In this document: piece by piece, positions 47,059 to 53,944 of the stretch
Position numbering within the stretch: the stretch's first letter is position 1
Layout of the letters: the number at the start of each line of letters is the position of its first letter
Assembly (NCBI GenBank): GCA_022376515.1
Contig: WTXI01000249.1
Location: 1-53,944, forward strand
Length of the DNA: 53,944 nt
Reading direction: 5' to 3'
DNA from: Lactifluus volemus
Taxonomy: Eukaryota; Basidiomycota; Agaricomycetes; Russulales; Russulaceae
Position numbers and translations under genes: made by a program
Notes under the pieces: model-generated
Database searches by the model: none
What the model was told of the DNA's origin: nothing
Seen by the model: the letters and a program-made list of their open reading frames with translations, nothing else

Positions 47059-47157
47059 TGAGTCAGTTCTGATGACTCAAGAACTGACTCAGTGCGTCTG
47101 ACTCAAGATCTGAGTCAAGAATGCTGACTCAAGATTTGAGTCATGATTCCTGAGTCA
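47059..47157. promoter_or_regulatory. Cluster of eight TGA(C/G)TCA sites in the E2 5' LTR
   Basis: Eight AP-1/Gcn4-type heptamers 75-175 bp upstream of the TATA box in element orientation, conserved with the other LTR. Confidence 0.8.
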
Positions 47158-47303
47158 AGTACACGTCCAAAAATGGTGATGCACAGCCCCTAGAAGCGAA
47201 CAGAGGGGCTGGCCAAGGAAAGGGATCCTAGGTCACAACACAAGTCGAAAAATAGACGGAAAATAGTAAGAAATGGGCCGGACGGCCCGCATAACCGTAA
47301 CAC

Positions 47304-48590
47304 GAACAGCCTCCACCGGAACTTGTAGACGGAGAAGAGGAGTACGAAGTGGAAGCTGTTCTAGGGTCCAGACGTATCGGACCAAAGAACAAGACCAAAC
47401 TCCAATATCTCCTAAAGTGGAAAGGCTATTCCGCCGCACACAACACATGGGAACCAGCTGAGAATGTTGACGCTCCAGAACTACTCACAGCCTTTTACAA
47501 AGCCCAACCAAAAGCTATAAGAACCCTCTTGCTTCAGCAAGAAACGACATCACCAACTTTTATCCCCACCACTACAGCTACCACCACCACACCACCTTTA
47601 CCAAACTCCCTCACAATTCGCTATATGCAACATGTCCCAGCCCAATATGACCTACCCGCACCACGTCCCATCCGCCCAGTCCACCCGTCGTCCCTTATCT
47701 ACCAATCATCGTTCGGCCTCTCCACCGTTTATCCCAGTGAACTATACACGGCGTCAGAGAAACCGATCCCCGACCCCCGTTCTCCCACCTTATACCCGCG
47801 AATCACGCCGCTCGACGACGCCCTTAGAGAATCGCTCTTCCAGGCCTGTGAATTCGCAGCATGGGCCATACAGCAACCCAAACCGACGAGTTCGCTTTGG
47901 GACTACCTCACACCTACCTCCGACCACCCGCGGACCCCACTCCCCGTCCTCGCATCACCAACGTGGCACGAGGACCTCCCCGATTTTGGTGGACTCCCGC
48001 GGAGCGACGCCGCCCCCTCCCCGCCAAACAACCAACTACCCTCCTTACCAAGCTCACCGGCCTCTAACGTCCGCGACTCGCCCGCCTCATCTGTCTCCCC
48101 TATCCAGGACGACGAACTCGGATGGGCATTTAATAATGACGGCAACATTGACGACGACGAGTGGCCAAGGAGTTCAATTCATGACAGCACGCATTCCCTT
48201 CACTGCAAGACTTGCATGGAACGGGTCGTCAATAGTAGCAGTGGAACCGCCGCTGATAGCGCCGCAGCCAGGGTCACGCACACACCCTATTGTGGTCGAT
48301 GCAAGCGACGAAACCCCGGGCACCTCTACGTCGAGTGCCCCCTCCACGACTGGTGTGAGTGGTGCACTGACTACGGCCATCCAGGCCCTTCGTGTCATGA
48401 ACCCCACCAGCAATGCAAGTTCGGAGACTCTTGTAGAGTCCCCTTAGAACACCCTCATTGGCACTGGTCGTGCCCCTACACTGACGACAAGAAGGCTTAC
48501 CTTTGGTATGGCCACGGTGTCGATCGCTCCACGTCTGGCTGGATCAACGCGGAGATGAGTGACTGGGACTATGCTGCTGACCGTGAATAA
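47304..48590 (+). pseudogene. E3 pol C-terminus: chromodomain plus zinc module
   Basis: Open from the junction, without a start codon, for ~428 codons. Chromodomain EEEYEVEAVLGSRR...YLLKWKGYSAAHNTWEPAE, a Pro/Ser/Thr-rich linker of ~220 residues, then CGRCKRRNPGHLYVEC, CEWCTDYGHPGPSC, PHQQC..C..H...CP and an acidic-aromatic tail (EMSDWDYAADRE). Chromodomain and zinc module share one uninterrupted frame, as in E1. It is a fragment by truncation, not by internal stop. Confidence 0.88.
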
Positions 48591-48624
48591 ACGCAGGTGG
48601 GACTGCGCCTTAGACGGGGGATGG

Positions 48625-49230
48625 TGTTATGGACTGACACGTGCCTGCTGACTCATACTATACATTTTTCGGACTGATGACTCACTTCTGCTGACTCCCT
48701 TGCTTATGTGAATGGACTGCCGATCACTTTGTTTCAGATCGCCTACTTATTTCTCTCACGACACAGCCTTACACAGCACCGTACAGCCTCAAGCAACAGC
48801 CACATGCACAGGATGACTCGCTGATTCCTGAAACATGTTTCAAACACTGAAAGCTGTACGAAGGTCACAGCCCCTACGGCTGTGTATATAGCCTCGTTCT
48901 TCTGTATATAAACCCTGTACTTTCTGCCCTAGAGACCTTAAGTCTCAGTTTTGTTTCGCAATCCAAGTCTTCTATCTATTAGAACCTTGCTTGCCTAGAA
49001 GCATCAGACCTGAGAGAACCCTCTTGACATCACACTCTTCGACTTCTTGACACTTTGGTCTTATCCCTAAGCCCAAAGCCCTTGACCTCTGAAACGCTCT
49101 TGACTTAGTCGTTTACTAAGTCTCGTCTTTATCGAACCTTTGATCTTGACTTGCACGTCTTGCAAGTCCAGTTCTTGACTTCACGAACGAACGTACACTT
49201 CGTACAAAGGTCCCACTTGGAACCTTAACA
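48625..49230 (+). repeat. E3 3' LTR
   Basis: TGTTATGG...CCTTAACA, 606 bp, starting right after the purine tract. TATA-like TATATAAA near 48904-48912; TGACTCA at 48649-48655 and 48678-48684 upstream. The right end is placed by the inverted terminal match and the change of sequence type; no second copy is present. Confidence 0.7.
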
Positions 49231-50390
49231 CAGGACCATGGCTCACGCTCGAGCCCCTGTCAAGACCGCAGGACGAGGCTGGCCCTTCCATTTCTCATGA
49301 ATTTTTACCTCCCCAGGTTTTCACCGAGACTCCCATTTCTCAGCCCTCTCAAACGCCCGCCTTGGATACTTTGGCCGGCGGGGCAGAGCCCTCCCTCGAA
49401 CCTCGCTACTTCCCCCCCGGGAAAAAGCTTGCAAAGAAGAAGGCACTTTCTGGGGATGCCGAACTCTCCGTTTTCGACATCCTCAACACCTTTCGTCGTC
49501 GTTGGTTCCTCTCAGTGGACAACCTCAGGGCCAAGGCCCTCTCAGCTCAAAAGGCCGAGGACGGAAAAATTTTCTGGGTTGAGTTCGCTCCCCAATTCCA
49601 TGCTCACCTGGTCAAGTGCGCTGTCGCGCTTGTGCCTCGCCCCATCGATAAGGTGAAAAAGGTGATGTTCGGATATATCTTAGAGCTTCTTAACGGGGAA
49701 GGCCCGCAAACCTTCTTTGAACTCTCAAAAGGCCAGCAGAGAGCTACGCAGGCCCAAAAGGAGAAGAGGCGACTCTCACGGAAAAGGAACCGCGCATCGA
49801 GGCGAGATCGCCGAAAAGCGGCCGAAGAGGCTGTTAACGGCAGACCACAACGGCAATGCCCGACCTGCAGACGTAAGTTCGCGTCCCGCAAAGCCGCGAA
49901 GCGACACCGATGCCCTATTTCCATGGAGGAGAGCGGAAAGAGTGGGGACGCGAAGGGCAAGGGTAAAACCGCCCCCCGCACAAGGCTGGACAAGCCAGGC
50001 CCCCCCAAACCTCCCACCGCACCCTCCAACACGGTCACTCCATTGGCCACCACTGCCCTGCAAACTGCGAAGACGCTCAAGACTAAAGCTCCGAAGAAAA
50101 AGAAGAAGCAAAACGCCTGCAAGAGGCCGAACACTCCATCCAGCGCTTTCGAGGTGGCATCATCCGGTCTCGCCCCATCCCGCACTACGGTCAGAGAGTT
50201 TGCGTCCGACCAGCGTTACGAGGGTACTTCCGACCGACGCTCAACTCGGCTCAACACCGACGAGAAGCGGAGGACTAGGAGAGGGCTAATGGACTCAGTA
50301 ACGTGACAGGACTTGAGTAGTGGTACTGTCAGGACTTGAACGCGGTATATAGGATATTTGTAACCTGAACCCGCTTAATAAAAGTTATTC

Positions 50391-50420
<30 letters not shown>
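49231..50420 (+). mobile_element. Poly(A)-tailed retroposed sequence with C2HC-finger ORF, 5' truncated
   Basis: An open frame runs from the E3 LTR junction to 50306 with no ATG at its start, then AATAAA (50376-50381) and a run of ~27 A (50393-50420). The protein has VFDILNTFRRRWFLSVDNLR, PRPIDKVKKVMFGYILELLN, a very basic stretch KEKRRLSRKRNRASRRDRRK, a zinc-finger-like CPTCRRKFASRKAAKRHRC, and a Lys/Pro-rich tail. I do not recognise the family. The genomic poly(A) after a polyadenylation signal shows it came through an RNA: a LINE-type ORF or a processed gene copy. Confidence 0.6.
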
Positions 50421-50422
<2 letters not shown>

Positions 50423-51825
50423 GGGGCAAAAATGATGCCCTTACAACTGAATTCGACACTGTTATATACCTGTCCATAGTAGCTAATAATATAGCTACTA
50501 ATTGCTATAATATAACGTGAAACGAGAGAAAACGAGTGCGAAATATCGGAGGCGTCACGAGCGGCGCGCTCGATCCTCGAATGAGGCTGCGCCCTCTTGA
50601 AACACGCGAGGGGCCTCGGAAACTAATACTAGAGCTAATAAAAAAGATAGTAGGTCAGTTTGAAACATGAAAGGTATGGTATAACGGTCTGGACGTCCAC
50701 CCCCAACGGGGAGTGGGCGCGATCCATCCCGGGTCGCCCTCAGGCTGCGGCTGCGGTGGCATCGCCTTCCTCGGGCTCCTCTGGCCTCCCGCGGCCATAA
50801 CCTCCTCGCCCTCCAACTCCTCTTCAATCGGAGCTGCAAACCAACAGTGAAAGTGTGGGTGTGAAGGGGACATCGTTGCAGGGGCAAAAGGTGTTGTCGC
50901 CTGCTAGTGGCCAGAACTGGTCGCTGTAGTCTGCGAAGAAGGCGTGTTGACTGAGGATTTGCAGCCTGGACGTGAAGAGATGTCTGTTTTTGTGGGAGAG
51001 TAACCCCCGCACAAATGGTGGAGGTTGGTTAGTCGGGGTGCTAGGGCAGGCGCGCCAGGCCTTGTGGCCCGGCGTGCGAGGGAGTTCTCCAGAGGCAAGC
51101 TCCTTCCCCCATAAGTGAAAAGCGAGGTTAGAGGGGGGAACTGGGGGTTCGACCACCAAATAGGTTGCAATCCCCTAAGGAGGCAATCCAGTTCCTCCGA
51201 CCCAGGGACACAAGCCCAAGACTCCTTGAAGAGCTGTAACTCAACGGCGCGCGCTGGGGAGGGGTCCAAAAAGGAAGAAAGAGAAGACATAAAGTAGGAG
51301 GCAAAAGAAAGGAAAGGGGACTTAACGGAAGTGTTCAGAAGGCAAGGTAGCGCCAATTGTTCGGTAGGAGAAGATAGAGAAAGCCCCCGAAGGAGTGAGA
51401 GGAAAAAATTGAGGCCCTGTGAAAGGGCCTTGAGGAGTGACCATCGACGGTCCGTGTCCACCGACACCCTCGACTGCAGCAACCTCTCTCCACTGTAAAG
51501 TAAGAATGCATGTCCGTAAGAGTCAGGGGTGGGGATAGGAAGGGTTCTAATATAAAGGCAATGAGCAAGAGGAGGGGGTTTAGTGATGAGGGAGTGAGTG
51601 AGAGAGTGTACCTCCTTAGGGGAGGAAGTGTAGGAAGTGAAGCCCTGGTGTGACCAGGGGACGAGTAAGGTGGGGAAGGGTAAGAGAAAGGAAAGAGCGG
51701 GGGGTTCTGGATTTGACTAGAGACCAAAGTTCGTAAGGGGAAGGAAGGTGGGGCGCCATCGTGAGATGGGGTTGGACCAGACCGACATGAGCATAGGGGA
51801 GGATAAAAAAAAAAAAAAAAAAACC
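50421..51825. mobile_element. Retroposon debris with possible LINE pol C-terminus (minus) and a second poly(A)
   Basis: On the minus strand, 51159-50824 reads HLFTSRLQILSQHAFFADYS...CPCNDVPF, which resembles the region after RNase H at the C-terminus of fungal LINE pol proteins. Frames are broken and no catalytic motif is present. A run of ~19 A on the plus strand (51806-51824) marks the end of a retroposed copy of the opposite orientation or a separate insertion. Overall a weak call. Confidence 0.4.
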
Positions 51826-52327
51826 AGGTTCATCCGAGATTCTGAGAAGAGTTCAACTTTTGGGAAATGGCCTAAGTTCTCCGTCGAAAGCCAGTAAAAT
51901 GAAAACAAGCATTTAACCGCTTTACGAGTTCCGTGGGTTTTACCTCAATTACCCAAGTGCTAGTGCCACCTGACCTAATATTGAAAAGACGACTCTACTA
52001 GCCATACCTTAGACAGACTCACTGGCACTAACTGAATTCGAAGGATACACTAACCAGAGTTTGCGTATATACATGTGACTCTATTTAGATGAACTGTGAA
52101 CGTAAACCATAGCCCAATTTAATCCATACACAAACTTTGAGAGATCTATCTCCGTTCTATCTTTTCCAGCAACCCAGACTGTGTTAGCTTTATGAAGGTA
52201 TGGCCGGTGAATGGGAGGAATCCACAAAAGGAGTTCTTTATCTTCTCCATACATCCATCCATCGTTGTCGATTGGGAACTTCTCCGTAAATGATCTTTCT
52301 CAATATTATCTTCTGCTCTGAGCTTCC
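51826..52327. other. Spacer before the WD40 array, no gene seen
   Basis: AT-richer sequence without repeats or a coding pattern. It would contain the 3' flank of the WD40 gene. Confidence 0.5.
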
Positions 52328-53944
52328 CTACATGAATCGCGTGATCTCGTAGGTCGAGGTGATAGGCTGCCTATCCAAAGTGGACGCACCAGAGTTAGTC
52401 GATTGGGTGAGTCCTGCTGTGGCATCCCACATGCGAATTGTGCAATCTCCCGAGGCCGAAATGAGCCGCTGCCCATCTGGTGTGAATGCAACAGACTGGA
52501 TCCATTCTGTGTGTCCAATAAACGGGCCCGCCACAGCCACCCCTGTTGCAGAGTCCCACAGCGAATCGTGCGATCATTCGAGGCCGATGCAATTTGCTGC
52601 CCGTCTGGGGAAAATGCAATAGAGGAGACGTGATCAGCGTGTCCAGAAAACGGGCCTACTAGTACTTGTCCTGTCGCAGAATCCCAGACACGAATCTTGC
52701 GATCTCCCGAGGCTGAGGCGATTCGCTGCCCGTCGGGTGAAAAGAAACAGATTGTACCCGGTTAGTATGTGTAAACGGGCCTGCTACGACCCCTCCTGTC
52801 GCAGCATCCCATACTCGAATCGTGCAGTCTTGGAAGCAGACGCGATGCACTTCCATCCGGCGAGAATGCAACAGAGATGACCGCCCCAGTGTGTCCAGTA
52901 AACGGGCCCACTACAACCTCTCCCGTTAAGGCATCCCAAATGCGAACTGTGCAATCGAATGAGGCCGACGCGATGCGTTGTCCGTCCGGCGAGAATGCAA
53001 CAGACATGACTATATCGGTATGTCCAGTGAATGGGCCGCTACAATACTTCCTGTCGCGGTATCCCATACGCGAATCGTGCGATCTCGCGAGGCGAGGAGA
53101 TCCGCCGCCCGTCAGGCGAGAATGCGACAAAAGCGACCCAATCGGTGTGACCAGTAAATGGACCTGCTGTGACCTCTCCTGTTGCAGCATCCCACACACA
53201 GATTGTGCAATTGCAGAGGCAGAGGCTATCCGTTGCCCGTCTGGTGGATTGCAGCAGAAAAGGTCGATTGGGTATGTCCGGTAAATGAGCCCCCTGCCTC
53301 TTCTTTCTGGCATCCCACACACAAACCGTGCGATCGTGCGAGGCCGAGGCAATGCGCTGCCCGTCCGGCGAGACTGCAACAGAAAATATCGAAGAGCTAT
53401 GTCCAGTAAATGGCCCTGCTACGATCTGCCTGCTGCGGAATCCCACACACAAATCGTGCGATCGATCGAGGCTGAGGTGATGCGTTTCCCGTCCGCGAGA
53501 ATGCAATAGAGGAGATAGGATTGGTGTGTCCAGTAAACGGGCCTGCTACGGCTTGTCCTGTTGCGGAATCCCACACACGAATCGTGCGATCGTCAAGGCC
53601 GAAGCGAGTGCTTCCCATCCGGTGAGAATACAACAACTTAACCCGTTCTGTGTGTCCACTAAACGGGCCCGCTACGACCTCTCCGGTTGCAACATCCCAC
53701 ATGCGAATCGTGCAATCCTTGGAAGCCGATGCGATACATTGCCCATCTGTTGAGAATGTACACAGTAGACTCCGTCGGTGTGCCCAATAAACGGGCTTGC
53801 TATGACTTCTCCAATTGCGGCATCCCAAACACGAATTGTGCCATCCTTCGAGGCAGAGGCGATGTGTTGTCCGTTTGGTGAGAATGCAACGCATTTGATC
53901 GACCTCGTGTGTCCAGTAAATGGTCCGGCTACGACCACTCCTGT
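52328..53944 (-). pseudogene. Decayed WD40-repeat array (C-terminus of a NACHT-WD40-type gene), runs off window
   Basis: About twelve repeats of ~126-130 bp, each encoding a variant of [43 protein letters not shown]-type units recur near 52516, 52642, 52770, 52893, 53022, 53150, 53278, 53405, 53532, 53658, 53785 and 53913. Almost every repeat needs a one- or two-base shift to stay in frame; for example RTIR is followed by a lost base near 52560. The end reads [18 protein letters not shown] and a short tail stopping at 52328. The high identity between repeats is typical of STAND/NLR-like proteins of fungi used in non-self recognition. The nucleotide-binding part would lie beyond 53944. The alternative is an active gene hidden by poor sequence quality in a repeat. 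Confidence 0.8.

Larger units (their letters stand above)
39088..47302 (-). mobile_element. E2: Ty3/gypsy chromovirus with two LTRs, several frameshifts
   Basis: LTRs at 39088-39962 and 46442-47302 enclose, in minus-strand order, a self-complementary primer site (46430-46440), degenerate gag (44445-46391), pol (about 41219-44448), chromodomain and zinc module (40000-41285) and a purine tract AGGAGAGAGGGTAC next to the 3' LTR. Gag and the integrase tail carry frameshifts, so it is probably not autonomous. Flanks do not form a target duplication (cgctt left, cgaac right): left is E1 gag, right is E3 chromodomain in the opposite direction. Confidence 0.9.
46442..47302 (-). repeat. E2 5' LTR
   Basis: Plus-strand ends TGTCTCGG...CCGTAACA; 861 bp against 875 bp for its partner. 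Homology breaks in the middle (about 46735-46855). The outer parts differ by scattered substitutions and one-base indels, so the insertion is not recent, or the two LTRs come from different copies. Confidence 0.9.
47303..49230 (+). mobile_element. E3: 3' end of a third Ty3/gypsy chromovirus
   Basis: Begins abruptly at the outer end of the E2 LTR, inside the pol frame just before the chromodomain, and continues through the zinc module to a stop at 48590, a purine tract (AGACGGGGGATGG) and an LTR. Everything upstream of the chromodomain and the 5' LTR is missing. It is on the opposite strand to E1 and E2. Confidence 0.85.

Overview
The window looks like a repeat-rich piece of a filamentous basidiomycete genome, probably an Agaricomycete. 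The host genes are broken by many 50-100 bp GT-AG introns with very short exons. The gene families also fit: DUF6533-like membrane proteins, an HSF-type regulator, a Ytp1-like protein, a DHA2 transporter and a WD40 array of the NACHT-WD40 kind. The mobile elements are Ty3/gypsy chromoviruses plus poly(A)-tailed retroposons. All exon models were assembled by hand from splice signals, reading-frame closure and family motifs; none has been checked against transcripts.

Layout. (1) 1-14797: about five head-to-tail copies of a ~3.0 kb unit, each carrying one minus-strand gene for a DUF6533-like multi-pass membrane protein. Only the rightmost copy (12832-14584) reads through, as 14 exons and 330 codons; the other four each carry at least one disabling change. 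(2) 14798-31036: single-copy host genes. These are a coiled-coil/low-complexity protein (plus), an HSF-domain transcription factor (minus), a Ytp1-like membrane protein (minus, with a 7-nt exon) and a DHA2-type MFS transporter (minus), separated by spacers with no recognisable gene. (3) 31302-31657: a fold-back MITE. (4) 32790-49230: a nest of three Ty3/gypsy chromoviruses. E1 (minus) has lost its 5' end, E2 (minus) has two LTRs, and E3 (plus) keeps only its 3' end. (5) 49231-51825: poly(A)-tailed retroposon debris. (6) 52328-53944: a decayed minus-strand array of about twelve WD40 repeats that runs off the window.

The most interesting material is in the chromoviruses. In all three, the integrase chromodomain region is followed by a shared Cys/His zinc-binding module and an acidic-aromatic tail. 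Gag and Pol of E1 and E2 lie in different frames, joined at a -1 slippery heptamer that directly abuts the gag stop. The E2 LTR has a TATA box, an expected RNA start 33 nt downstream, and 11 nt at that start that are exactly complementary to the sequence just after the LTR, the layout of Tf1-style self-priming. The LTR upstream regions are packed with bZIP (TGACTCA/TGATGTCA) sites. Several disabling changes in the repeats are single-base indels in or near homopolymers, so assembly error has to be excluded before they are read as biology.
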